A stretch of 45,459 nucleotides of DNA from Mesorhizobium loti (GTDB lineage: Bacteria > Pseudomonadota > Alphaproteobacteria > Rhizobiales > Rhizobiaceae). Of the stretch, positions 9,258 through 17,156 are shown one piece after another. Location of the stretch: assembly GCF_001510895.1 (NCBI RefSeq), contig NZ_LPWA01000130.1, positions 1 through 45,459 on the forward strand, given 5' to 3'. The translations under genes were made by a program, and so were the position numbers. Numbering within the stretch: position 1 is the stretch's first letter; each line of letters begins with the position of its first letter. The notes below the pieces were generated by a model. It worked only from the letters and a program-made list of their open reading frames with translations, was not told the DNA's origin and did not search any database.

Positions 9258-10203
9258 GAAACTGGCCGCCGGCAAGCCGGACGCCTCGCGATCGTCCAGA
9301 TTGAGGACGTTTCTGGACAGCGATCTCGTCTACGATTTCCTGCATTCGCCCGTCGCCCTGATCTCGGCGCTGGTGCTGGTCGCGATCGCCATGTCCGCGG
9401 CGCTCGCCCCCTTGCTGTCGCCGCAAAACCCCTACGATCTGACGCAGCTTTACCTCGACAAGGCCGAGCTGCCGCCGATCTGGACGGCCGACGGGGAAGC
9501 GCCCTACCTGCTCGGCACCGACGTGCAGGGCCGCGATATCTTCTCGGCAATCCTCTACGGGTCGCGCATCTCGCTGATGATCGGTTTTGCCGGCGTCATC
9601 ATGGCCGCCGCGATCGGCATAACGGTCGGCCTGATCGCCGGCTATATCGGCGGCTGGATCGACAACCTCCTCATGCGCGTCGGCGATCTCGTGCTGTCGA
9701 TCCCGACCCTTTTGGTGGCGATCCTGGTCAGCGCGATCTTCCGCCATCTGCTGCCGATGTCGCTTCGTGATGCGTTCACGCCGGTCATCCTGATCATATC
9801 GATCTCCATCACGTCATGGGTGCAATATGCGCGCCTCGTGCGGGCGTCGGCCATGGTCGAGGCAAGGAAGGAATATGTGCTTGCCGCGCGCGTGCTCCGG
9901 GTCTCGTCGGCCCGCATCATGCTGTCGCATATCCTGCCGAACGTCATGACGCCGGTCCTGGTCACCGCGACCCTCAATCTGGGCCTCGCCATCCTGGCCG
10001 AGGCCACGCTGTCCTTCCTCGGCGTCGGCATGCCCGCGACCCAGCCTTCGCTCGGCACGCTGATCCGCATCGGCAACCAGTACTTCTTCTCGGGAAGCTG
10101 GTGGGTCGTGCTGTTTCCCGCGCTGCAGCTCAGCTTGATCATCCTCGCAGTCAACCTGCTGGGTGACTGGCTGCGCGACGCGCTCAATCCCAAACTTCAC
10201 TGA
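9247..10203 (+). CDS. ABC transporter permease, DppC-like
   Basis: This is the second channel subunit. The N-terminus has a cytoplasmic stretch, then one membrane helix (SPVALISALVLVAIAMSAALAPLLSP), followed by the DppC signature LLGTDVQGRDIFSAILYGSRISL. Further membrane segments and the coupling loop VLAARVLRVSSARIMLSHILPNVMTPVLV follow. GTG 9247 has GGGAGG at 9236-9241 five bases upstream. The in-frame GTG 9241 lies inside that ribosome site and is less likely. The start lies inside the end of the first permease gene, so translation is coupled. Length (318 residues) is normal. Confidence 0.9.
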   Translation: MPTEKLAAGKPDASRSSRLRTFLDSDLVYDFLHSPVALISALVLVAIAMSAALAPLLSPQNPYDLTQLYLDKAELPPIWTADGEAPYLLGTDVQGRDIFSAILYGSRISLMIGFAGVIMAAAIGITVGLIAGYIGGWIDNLLMRVGDLVLSIPTLLVAILVSAIFRHLLPMSLRDAFTPVILIISISITSWVQYARLVRASAMVEARKEYVLAARVLRVSSARIMLSHILPNVMTPVLVTATLNLGLAILAEATLSFLGVGMPATQPSLGTLIRIGNQYFFSGSWWVVLFPALQLSLIILAVNLLGDWLRDALNPKLH

Positions 10204-10217
10204 TCAGGGAACCGATC

Positions 10218-11413
10218 ATGGACCAGACCGTCATCCTTAAAAACGTTCGCCCCTGGGGAGAATCCGCCACCGATGTCGTCATCGGCGAGGGACGCATCGC
10301 GGCGGTGGCCCCCGCGGCCGCGACGATCGAGGCGCAATCCATCGACGGCAGGGGCGCGATCCTGCTTCCCGGGCTTGTCGAAGCCCATACCCATCTCGAC
10401 AAGACCCTTTACGGCATGCCCTGGAACCGCAACAGCGTGCCGTCCAACCTGGTCGCCAAGATCACCAACGAGCGCAATTCCAAGAAGCGGATCGGTCTCG
10501 ATCCGGCGCGGCAATCGGCAAGGCAGGTGGCGCTTTCGGTGGGCCACGGAACCACCCACATCCGCAGCCATGTCGACGTCGATACCGAGCACGGCCTCGC
10601 CGGCGTGCACGGCGTCATGGCGACACGCGAGAAATACGCCGACGTGGTGGATATCGAGATCGTCGCCTTTCCGCAGTCGGGAATGCTGATCCGGGAAGGC
10701 ACCAAGGAGCTGATGGACGAAGCGCTGAGCCTCGGCGCCGACGTCGTCGGCGGCCTCGACCCCTGTTCGATGGACCTCGATCCGAAAGGCCACCTCGACG
10801 TGGTCTTCGCGCTGGCGGAGAAGCACGGCAAGCCGATCGACATCCACCTGCACGAACCTGGCGAGCTCGGCGCCTTCACCACGCGGCTCATCATCGAGCG
10901 GACGCGGGCCCATGCGATGGGCGGCAAGGTGACCATCAGCCACGCCTTCTGCCTTGGCCACAACGACTATCTGGCGATCGGTAGGCTGCTGGAGCAGCTC
11001 GCCGAGACCGGGATCGCCATCATGACCACCGGCCCCGCCGACTATGCCTGCCCGCCCTTGATCCGCACGCTCGACGCCGGGGTGACGGTCTGTTCCGGTT
11101 CGGACGGCATCCGTGACTGCTGGGGACCGTACGGCAATGCGACATGCTCGAGCGCGCCGTGTTCCTCGGCATGCGCAACGACCTCGATCGCGACGACGAC
11201 ATCCTTCGGGCCGTCGAGGTGGTCACCACCGGCGGCGCGACTGTGCTCGGCCTGGAAGGCTACGGGGTCAAGGTTGGCGACGTGGCCGACCTCGTGCTGA
11301 TCGACGGAGAAACGCTCACGGAGGCCGTGGTGTCGCGACGCCCGCGGCCATTGGTGATGAAACGCGGCAAGGTCGTCGCCCGCGACGGCGCTCCGCTGTT
11401 CACGACGGAGTAG
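10218..11413 (+). pseudogene. Cytosine-deaminase-like metal-dependent hydrolase, single-base frameshift
   Basis: The amidohydrolase-superfamily protein shows the metal motif EAHTHLDKTLYGMPW, a cytosine deaminase/AtzC-type HxHxDK. It also has DIHLHEPGELG and VTISHAFCLG metal or catalytic His segments, and GSDGIRDCWGPYGN with the conserved Asp. At 11138-11142 the frame breaks; adding one base reads GNADMLERAVFLGMRND and continues to TAG 11411-11413, giving 398 residues. Cytosine deaminase is usually near 400-430. It sits between permease and ATPase genes of one importer, so it probably acts on the imported compound, opening or deaminating a C-N bond. Its exact substrate cannot be read from sequence. 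Confidence 0.83.
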
Positions 11414-11420
11414 CGGACCC

Positions 11421-12440
11421 ATGGCGCCCAAGCCCGCACCGGACCACGTCACGCAGGCCGAGCCTGTCCTGGATATTCGCGACCTCGTCGTCGAGTTCCC
11501 GACGCGCCGCGGTGTCTTGACCGCCATCCGGGGCATTTCGCTGACGATAGCGCGCGGCGAGATACTCGGCATCGTCGGTGAATCCGGTGCCGGAAAGTCG
11601 CTGACCGGCGCCGCGGTCATCGGCCTGCTCGAGCCGCCCGGCCGTGTCGCCGGCGGCCAGATTCTCGTCGGGCAGAAGCGTATCGACACGCTGTCCCGAA
11701 AAGCGATGTCGGCGCTGCGCGGAAAGGTGATCGGCGCGATCTTCCAGGATCCTCTTACCTCGCTCAATCCGCTGCTCACGATCGGTGATCAGCTCGTCGA
11801 GACCATCCGTCGTCATCTTCCTCTATCCTCGGCCCAGGCGGCCAGGCGCGCCGTCGACCTTCTGGCCGAAGTCGGCATTCCCTCTCCCGAACTGCGCGTC
11901 CAGCAATATCCGCATCAGTTCTCCGGCGGAATGCGCCAGCGCGTGGTGATCGCGCTGGCCCTTGCCGGCGAGCCCGACCTGGTCATAGCGGACGAGCCGA
12001 CCACCGCGCTCGACGTGTCCATCCAGGCTCAGATCACCGCGCTCCTGAAGCGCATATGCCGCGATCGCGGAACGGCGGTCATGCTCGTCACGCATGACAT
12101 GGGCGTCATCGCCGAGACGGCCGACCGCGTGGCGGTGATGTATGCCGGGCGCATCGTCGAGGTTGGTCCGGTCGAGGACATCATCCGGCGGCCGAAACAC
12201 CCCTACACACAAGGGCTGATCGGATCGATACCGAGCATTGCCGGGCACCGGGACAGGCTCTCGCAGATCGACGGCGCCATGCCCCGCCTGAATGCCATGC
12301 TTGAGGGTTGCGCCTTCAGCCCGCGGTGCGCCCTTGCCGATGCGCGCTGCCGCAGCGCCCAGCCGACGCTGGCCGCAATCGGACGCGGCCTGGCGGCATG
12401 CTGGAAGGCGCCCAGCGCCAGGACGGTGGAGGCCGCATGA
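11421..12440 (+). CDS. ABC transporter ATP-binding protein, DppD-like
   Basis: This 339-residue ATPase of the oligopeptide/nickel importer class has Walker A GESGAGKS, Q-loop segment GAIFQDPLTSLNPL, signature FSGGMRQRVVIALAL, Walker B LVIADEPTTALDV and switch His in LVTHDMG. The C-terminal oligopeptide/dipeptide extension contains HPYTQGLIGSIPS and the cysteine pattern EGCAFSPRCALADARC...ACW, often an iron-sulfur or metal site in this family. It starts 7 bases after the hydrolase stop and ends in a 4-base ATGA overlap with the next ATPase gene. Confidence 0.92.
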   Translation: MAPKPAPDHVTQAEPVLDIRDLVVEFPTRRGVLTAIRGISLTIARGEILGIVGESGAGKSLTGAAVIGLLEPPGRVAGGQILVGQKRIDTLSRKAMSALRGKVIGAIFQDPLTSLNPLLTIGDQLVETIRRHLPLSSAQAARRAVDLLAEVGIPSPELRVQQYPHQFSGGMRQRVVIALALAGEPDLVIADEPTTALDVSIQAQITALLKRICRDRGTAVMLVTHDMGVIAETADRVAVMYAGRIVEVGPVEDIIRRPKHPYTQGLIGSIPSIAGHRDRLSQIDGAMPRLNAMLEGCAFSPRCALADARCRSAQPTLAAIGRGLAACWKAPSARTVEAA

Positions 12441-13411
12441 CAGATCTAGCCATGGATCAGGCCGCGCTCGACGTCGACAACGTCGCCTGCTGGTTCGATA
12501 TTCCCCCGCCCTGGTTCGAGCGCGCCGTCCTGCGCAAACCCGTGGTCAGGCTCAAGGCCGTGGATGGCCTCTCCTTCTCGATCCGGCGCGGTTCCACACT
12601 GTCAATCGTCGGGGAGTCCGGCTGCGGAAAATCGACCCTTGCCCGGCTGGTGGTCGGGCTCTACCGGCCGACACATGGTTCGCTGTCCTTCGCGGCGGGC
12701 AACGGGCGCGACGGCAAGGTCCGCACCCAGATGATCTTTCAGGATCCGTTCGCCAGCCTCAACCCTCGCTGGCGTGTGGGTGCGATCATCGCCGAACCGA
12801 TCCGCCAGATGAAATTGCGGGAACCCGGCATGGAGACCGACCGCCGCGTGCGCGAGCTGCTGGAAACGGTCGGCCTGTCCGGACGCGACGCGAGCCGCTT
12901 TCCGCATGCGTTTTCCGGTGGCCAGCGTCAGCGCATCTCGATAGCCCGCGCGTTGGCGGCCGAGCCGGAATTTCTCGTCTGCGACGAGCCGACCTCTGCG
13001 CTCGACGTTTCCGTGCAGGCGCAGATCCTCAACCTGCTCAAGGATCTGCAGCGCGATCTCGGTCTTACCTACCTGTTCATCAGCCATAATCTGGCTGCGG
13101 TTCGCCATGTCTCGGACCGTGTCGCGGTGATGTATCTGGGACGCATCGTGGAGGAGGGCGCGGTCGACGAAGTGTTCGACAGGCCGAAACACCCCTATAC
13201 GCGCTTCCTTCTCGACACGGTGCCTAACCTCGACCAGCCGAAGCGCGACCGCGTTTCGGCGGCGATCGACCTGCCGAGCCCGATCAACCCGCCGCCCGGC
13301 TGCAGCTACAATCCCCGCTGTCCGCTCGTCACCAGCCTGTGCCGGACGCAGGCGCCCGAGGTCCGCCCGTTGGGCGGCGCTCTGGTGCGCTGCCACCACA
13401 CGACCGCCTAG
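12437..13411 (+). CDS. ABC transporter ATP-binding protein, DppF-like
   Basis: This is the second ATPase of the importer (324 residues). Visible are Walker A GESGCGKST, QMIFQDPFASLNPRW, signature FSGGQRQRISIARAL, Walker B FLVCDEPTSALDV and FISHNLA. The C-terminal extension includes HPYTRFLLDTVPN and PPGCSYNPRCPLVTSLC with the family cysteines. The start is ATG 12437 inside the ATGA overlap; longer in-frame openings run into the previous gene and are shadows. It forms a heterodimer with the upstream ATPase. Confidence 0.92.
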   Translation: MTDLAMDQAALDVDNVACWFDIPPPWFERAVLRKPVVRLKAVDGLSFSIRRGSTLSIVGESGCGKSTLARLVVGLYRPTHGSLSFAAGNGRDGKVRTQMIFQDPFASLNPRWRVGAIIAEPIRQMKLREPGMETDRRVRELLETVGLSGRDASRFPHAFSGGQRQRISIARALAAEPEFLVCDEPTSALDVSVQAQILNLLKDLQRDLGLTYLFISHNLAAVRHVSDRVAVMYLGRIVEEGAVDEVFDRPKHPYTRFLLDTVPNLDQPKRDRVSAAIDLPSPINPPPGCSYNPRCPLVTSLCRTQAPEVRPLGGALVRCHHTTA

Positions 13412-13489
13412 TGCAGCAGCCGGCGCTCGTTTTCCATCTCGGGCCCCCCCGCGACTTCAGATTGCCACCGGACCAACAAAGGAGTTCCA

Positions 13490-13978
13490 ATGATCAAGCG
13501 TCGTCATTTCGTTGCCTGCCTCGCCGCGCTGCTGAGCAGCGGCGCTTCGGCTGAGGCCCTTCAAGAACGGAACATGCCGATGGACATTGCGCTCGAGCTT
13601 GCGCAGGGCGCCGTCAAGGCGTGCGCCGCCGACAGCTACAACGTGTCGGCGGCGGTCGTGGATCGCGCCGGCGTGCTGCGGGCACTGCTTCGTGCGGACA
13701 ATGCCGGCGTCCATACGCCCGACGCGGCGCGGCGCAAGGCCTATACCGCGGTCTCCGCGCGCACCCCCACCAGCGCGATGGCCAAGAATATCCAGGACAA
13801 TCCCGGCGCGGGTCAGCTCGTCGCCATAGACGATTTCCTGATCCTTGCCGGTGGTGTTCCCGTCAAGATCGGCAACGAAACCATTGGCGCGATCGGCGTC
13901 GGCGGCGCTCCCGGCGGCAATTTGGACGAAGCGTGCGCGCTGGCTGCGATCAAAGAGGTCGAAGGCAAGCTGAAATAA
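13490..13978 (+). CDS. GlcG/HbpS-family heme-binding-like protein, probably exported
   Basis: A 162-residue protein with an N-terminal signal-like segment (MIKRRHFVACLAALLSSGASA) and a GlcG/HbpS domain. The domain pattern is clear: ALELAQGAVKACAADSYNVSAAVVDRAGVL, then the AFTAxTxxTPT-like block KAYTAVSARTPTSAM, and GGVPVKIGNETIGAIGVGGAPGG near the end. Members bind heme, cobalamin or small ligands and frequently accompany catabolic operons; the role here is unknown. A strong AAAGGAG lies 5 bases before the ATG. It follows the ATPase by 78 bases and is the last gene before the terminator at 14121-14150. Confidence 0.85.
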   Translation: MIKRRHFVACLAALLSSGASAEALQERNMPMDIALELAQGAVKACAADSYNVSAAVVDRAGVLRALLRADNAGVHTPDAARRKAYTAVSARTPTSAMAKNIQDNPGAGQLVAIDDFLILAGGVPVKIGNETIGAIGVGGAPGGNLDEACALAAIKEVEGKLK

Positions 13979-14120
13979 CCGGCCGGCTGCCTGCGGGGCG
14001 TCGTCGTTGAGCGAGGGCGCGACGCTCCCCCGTCGCCAGTCAAGAAAATAGGATCACCGCCGCCAAGGCGCTGATCGAAGCCGGCACTGACGTCAATGAC
14101 CGTCCGTGTCTCTAAGCGAT

Positions 14121-14150
14121 GGCCGGACTCCCGCCCCATTCCGGCCTTTT
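14121..14150 (+). terminator. Rho-independent terminator candidate
   Basis: A 7-base-pair stem (ggccgga / tccggcc) with a 12-base loop is followed directly by TTTT at 14147-14150. It lies 143 bases after the GlcG/HbpS-like gene. The stem is short and the T-run brief, so strength is uncertain. Confidence 0.45.
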
Positions 14151-14234
14151 CGCCATGCGATAAGCCTCCGATGGCCGTCCCTTCTGCCCGTGACAACATT
14201 TCCGGTTGAGCCACCGGCGATAGGGCGATAGGTT

Positions 14235-14251
14235 ATGCTGCAGTGCACAAT
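14235..14251 (+). promoter_or_regulatory. TGC-rich motif upstream of exoQ-like gene
   Basis: ATGCTGCAGTGCACAAT lies in the region before the exoQ-like gene. Related TGC/GCA-rich elements occur upstream of exoY (19249-19265), the lasso locus (25957-25987), the 28763 gene (28728-28747) and exoL (37542-37609). A shared regulator is possible; PhaR/AniA-type TGC-rich sites are one candidate (inference). Confidence 0.3.
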
Positions 14252-14324
14252 GAGACTTGGCCGAGCCGAACATTGGCTTGCGCCGGCTATCAGACACGGA
14301 ACCGCTCTAACTGTTTGTTTCTAC

Positions 14325-14370
14325 GCAATTCCGGACGGAAAACCGTTACACACTTTTCCTGGAATTGCTC
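14325..14370 (-). repeat. Rhizobial palindromic intergenic repeat, copy 1
   Basis: On the minus strand this reads gagcaattccaggaaaag, then tgtgtaacggttttcc and gtccggaattgc. It is almost identical to copies at 34788-34835 and 45261-45308. The outer arms gcaattcc/ggaattgc and inner ggaaaa/ttttcc form a stem-loop. The similarity to the 45261 copy continues beyond the core on the plus-strand left side (accgctctaactgtttg at 14301-14317). Confidence 0.75.
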
Positions 14371-14397
14371 AAAGGCTCAACGGACAAAAAATCCGGC

Positions 14398-15681
14398 ATG
14401 AAGATTCCAAAATCCATTCTGCTCGATCCGGAGGCAAACAAGGCCTATGGCGCCTTTGCCGTGGTGATTTCGATCTTTGCCTTCGCCTATTCGACCAATT
14501 TCGGCCAGATCACGATCCTCGCCTATTATGCGGTGTGGCTGCCGCTGCTCTTCGTCGACTATAGGCGCTTCACCTGGAAGCTCTCCTACGCCTGGCTGCC
14601 GATACTCTTCGCAGCCTATGTTTGCCTGTCCGTCTTCTGGTCGCAGGCTGCCGGCATCAGCGCGCGTGCGGCAGTGCAATATACCTCGCACATCGTCTGT
14701 GCCTATATCGCGGCCCGCACCATCAGCGTGCGGACGCTGGTGCTGGGCTCGTTGATCGGCATCTTCTTCGTCCTGCTCTATTCACTGAAAGTGAACGCCT
14801 ACGCACTCGACACGGTCGACGGCACCTTCAATTTCGTCGGCGCTTTCGCTTCCAAGAACCAGGTCGGTTTCTTCTCGTCGCTCGGCATCTTTTTGTCCCT
14901 CGTCTTCCTGATGTTTTACCGGCGCAACTGGCTGAGCTTCTTCTGGACGGCGCCGATCATCCTGATGTCGGCATACATGCTGGCGATCGCCCACTCCGCG
15001 ACTTCCGTCGCCTCGCTGCCGGCGGTGCTCGGCATCGTCATCCTGCTCACCATGAGCAGGGTGCTGTCGCGGCGCTACCGCCGCGTGCTGTTCGTGGTCG
15101 GCGGCGGCGCGCTGGTGGGCGGCTTGGTGGCCGCGCTGAACCTTGGCCTGCTGGACGTCGTGCTCGGCATCTTCGGCAAGGATTCGACGCTGACCGGCCG
15201 CACCTATCTCTGGCAGCAGGGCTGGGAGGCGGCGCAATTGCATCCGCTGCTCGGCTACGGCTATGCCGCCTACTGGGTGCAAGGCTTCGCCGATCCGGAG
15301 CGGTTGTGGGCGGAGTTCTACATCACCACCCGCACCGGCTTCCACTTCCACAACACCTATATCGAGACCCTGGTCGAGATCGGCTTCGTCGGCGTCACCA
15401 TGCTGGCGCTGATCATCCTGCGCGCCTTCTATGGCCATGTATCGAAGGTGGTGTTCCGCGACTGGAGCGCCGATTCGGTGGTGCTCGCCGGCGCTGTCGG
15501 GCTGATGCTGATCCGCTCCTTCTTCGAGGTCGAGATCCTCGGCCCTTACTTCATGGCTTCCTTCATCGTCTATTACGGCCTGTTCAAGCAGAGCCCGATG
15601 CCGGTTGCCCGGCGACGGCGGGTCGCCATTCCTGTCCAGGACGAAAAGCCGGCCAGCGGCCGCATGCCGGCCCCGGTCTGA
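14398..15681 (+). CDS. exoQ: O-antigen ligase/polymerase family protein, ExoQ-like EPS polymerase
   Basis: A 427-residue polytopic membrane protein with about ten hydrophobic segments and the Wzy_C/O-antigen-ligase core. Conserved features include the FASKNQVGFFSSLGIFLSL helix, the GRTYLWQQGWEAAQLHPLLGYGYAAYW stretch, and the periplasmic-loop His in GFHFHNTYIETLVEIGFVG. The length is close to Sinorhizobium ExoQ (about 430). ExoQ polymerises lipid-linked succinoglycan repeat units at the periplasmic face. ATG 14398 (MKIPKSILLDPE) is chosen; the frame opens earlier at 14365 but without a better start. It is isolated on the plus strand, opposite to the exoF- and exoY-like genes. Confidence 0.82.
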   Translation: MKIPKSILLDPEANKAYGAFAVVISIFAFAYSTNFGQITILAYYAVWLPLLFVDYRRFTWKLSYAWLPILFAAYVCLSVFWSQAAGISARAAVQYTSHIVCAYIAARTISVRTLVLGSLIGIFFVLLYSLKVNAYALDTVDGTFNFVGAFASKNQVGFFSSLGIFLSLVFLMFYRRNWLSFFWTAPIILMSAYMLAIAHSATSVASLPAVLGIVILLTMSRVLSRRYRRVLFVVGGGALVGGLVAALNLGLLDVVLGIFGKDSTLTGRTYLWQQGWEAAQLHPLLGYGYAAYWVQGFADPERLWAEFYITTRTGFHFHNTYIETLVEIGFVGVTMLALIILRAFYGHVSKVVFRDWSADSVVLAGAVGLMLIRSFFEVEILGPYFMASFIVYYGLFKQSPMPVARRRRVAIPVQDEKPASGRMPAPV

Positions 15682-15688
15682 CCGGCTG

Positions 15689-15731
15689 CAACAAATTCCA
15701 AGGAAAAGTGTGGGGCAGTCTTCCGTTCGGG
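15689..15731 (+). repeat. Diverged copy of the palindromic repeat
   Basis: acaaattccaaggaaaagtg is followed by tggggcagtcttccgttcgg. This matches one side of the repeat seen at 14325, 34788 and 45261, but with a changed loop and a lost right arm. It sits just after the exoQ-like stop. Confidence 0.5.
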
Positions 15732-15747
15732 AAAGCTGAACCGCTGC

Positions 15748-15954
15748 AAGGTCTGTCGATATTCAGGTCAGGCCGAGCCGAGAAGGGTGGCTTCCGAGAA
15801 CCGGAGCGGAGCGTACTTGAAGTACGTGAGCACCGGCCTACGCCGGCCGTAGCCTTAATTGCACAGCGACTCATGAGTGCTTCGGCCGGCGAAGGCCGGA
15901 AGCGGAAGAAGTCGCCGTTCGCAGGCCGGCATCACCTGAATATCGATAGACCTT
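15748..15954. mobile_element. MITE-like element with 21-bp terminal inverted repeats
   Basis: The left end aaggtctgtcgatattcaggt (15748-15768) and right end acctgaatatcgatagacctt (15934-15954) are inverse complements with one mismatch. They enclose about 165 bases with nested palindromes (gtacttgaagtac at 15812-15824; cggcctacgccggccg; cggccggcgaaggccgg) and no plausible gene. The size, inverted ends and lack of coding capacity suit a non-autonomous miniature element or a mobile structured repeat. The right end reaches two bases into the stop codon of the convergent acyltransferase gene. No clear target duplication was identified. Confidence 0.6.
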
Positions 15955-17044
15955 AGGCCACGGCCCGCGAGCGCTGCATCTGCCGCTGCAGGAAGCGGCG
16001 CAGCGGCTCGTCATAGATGCGGGTGGCGATGTCGGCGATGACGATGACCGTCGCGGCCATCAAGAGGCCGAACCACGGATGGTGCGCGAACGGGTCGACC
16101 GATACCGCCTTGCCGGCTCCGGCGATGATCATCAGCATCGGCGTGTGGATGATGTAGATCGGGTAGGAAATCCGCCCCAGCCAGCCATAGAAGCCCGCCA
16201 GCCGTGCAGCGGTCGGCGCCACGGCGCCTGTCACCACCATGATCGGGAAGACGATGGCGACAGAGGCGAGGTCATAGGCGACGCGCGCGCTGCCCGCCGG
16301 TGCAATCGCAAAGACGATCAGCGTCAGCAGGATCGCGACCTCGACCCACCAGCCGCGCCGCAGGAAGCCGAGGCTGTCCTGATAGCGCGCCATCGACCGG
16401 CACAAGAGCACGCCCAGGAAGAAGGAGAACGACACGCGCGGCAACCCGCTGATGATGGTCTTGCCTGTCATGCCGAAATCCAGCGTGCCGGCCAACACCG
16501 AGGCGATGATCAGCAGCACGAGGCTGACAGCGATCAGCGCCGTCAGCACGCGTCTCGACAGCAGGAAGAAGATGGCGACATAGGCGACGTTGACGATCAG
16601 CTCGAAGAACAGCGACCACGAGGCGGGATTGAGCGGAAAGATCGTGTGATAGGCATCGCCGACCAGCGGAATGAAGAGCATGCCCGTGGTGAGCTGCGTG
16701 CCGATCTCGGATAGCGGCATGTAATCCGCCGGCATCAGCCTGTTCTTGATCAGCAGATAGAAGCAGCCGAGCAGCGTGCCGGCGAGGTAGAGCGGATAGA
16801 GGCGTATCAGGCGGATGGCCACGAACGTGCCGAAGCCCATGCCGTTCTCGATCTTGCGGTCATAGGCATGCGCGATGACGAAGCCGCTGAGCAGGAAGAA
16901 CAGGTCGACCGCGAGATAGCTCGACGGCAGCACCCTGCCGTCGGCAAGGAACGGCGAGAAGTGGTAGAGCATCACGCTGATCGCCGCCACGCCGCGGATG
17001 GCGTCGAGGTTGAGGTAGACGTGACGCGGAGCGGCGGGCTGCAT
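15953..17044 (-). CDS. Acyltransferase family 3 membrane protein (ExoZ/OafA-like)
   Basis: A 363-residue acyltransferase_3 protein with about ten membrane helices. The conserved N-terminal motif is DAIRGVAAISVMLYHFSPF, with the essential His at about residue 23; LFFLLSGFVIAHAYDRKI follows. Such proteins transfer acetyl, succinyl or similar groups from the cytoplasm onto EPS or LPS sugars. Its place next to exoQ/exoF/exoY-like genes suggests it decorates the EPS, comparable to ExoZ (acetyl) or ExoH (succinyl); the acyl group cannot be determined. The C-terminus is highly basic (RRFLQRQMQRSR). The TAA overlaps the edge of the MITE-like element. Confidence 0.85.
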   Translation of the reverse strand: MQPAAPRHVYLNLDAIRGVAAISVMLYHFSPFLADGRVLPSSYLAVDLFFLLSGFVIAHAYDRKIENGMGFGTFVAIRLIRLYPLYLAGTLLGCFYLLIKNRLMPADYMPLSEIGTQLTTGMLFIPLVGDAYHTIFPLNPASWSLFFELIVNVAYVAIFFLLSRRVLTALIAVSLVLLIIASVLAGTLDFGMTGKTIISGLPRVSFSFFLGVLLCRSMARYQDSLGFLRRGWWVEVAILLTLIVFAIAPAGSARVAYDLASVAIVFPIMVVTGAVAPTAARLAGFYGWLGRISYPIYIIHTPMLMIIAGAGKAVSVDPFAHHPWFGLLMAATVIVIADIATRIYDEPLRRFLQRQMQRSRAVA

Positions 17045-17156
17045 TCTATGCCTTCAAGCGGTACAGACAGATCGCTCGCCCGCGCCTCGGCGCGAACGAG
17101 CCTGACTTGTTCCTCCCGCCTCCGTGCCGGGCCGCCGAAGCGAAGCCCGCGTGGCG

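Larger units (their letters stand above)
13979..14397. other. Gene-free boundary between the catabolic and EPS regions
   Basis: No convincing coding sequence is seen. The stretch holds the likely terminator of the catabolic operon (14121-14150), a TGCTGCAG-type motif (14235-14251) and one copy of a rhizobial palindromic repeat (14325-14370) directly upstream of the exoQ-like gene. Confidence 0.6.

Noticed and set aside
13979..14300. Possible remnant gene after the GlcG/HbpS-like gene
   Set aside because: Only short frames without domains; a terminator-like hairpin lies here.
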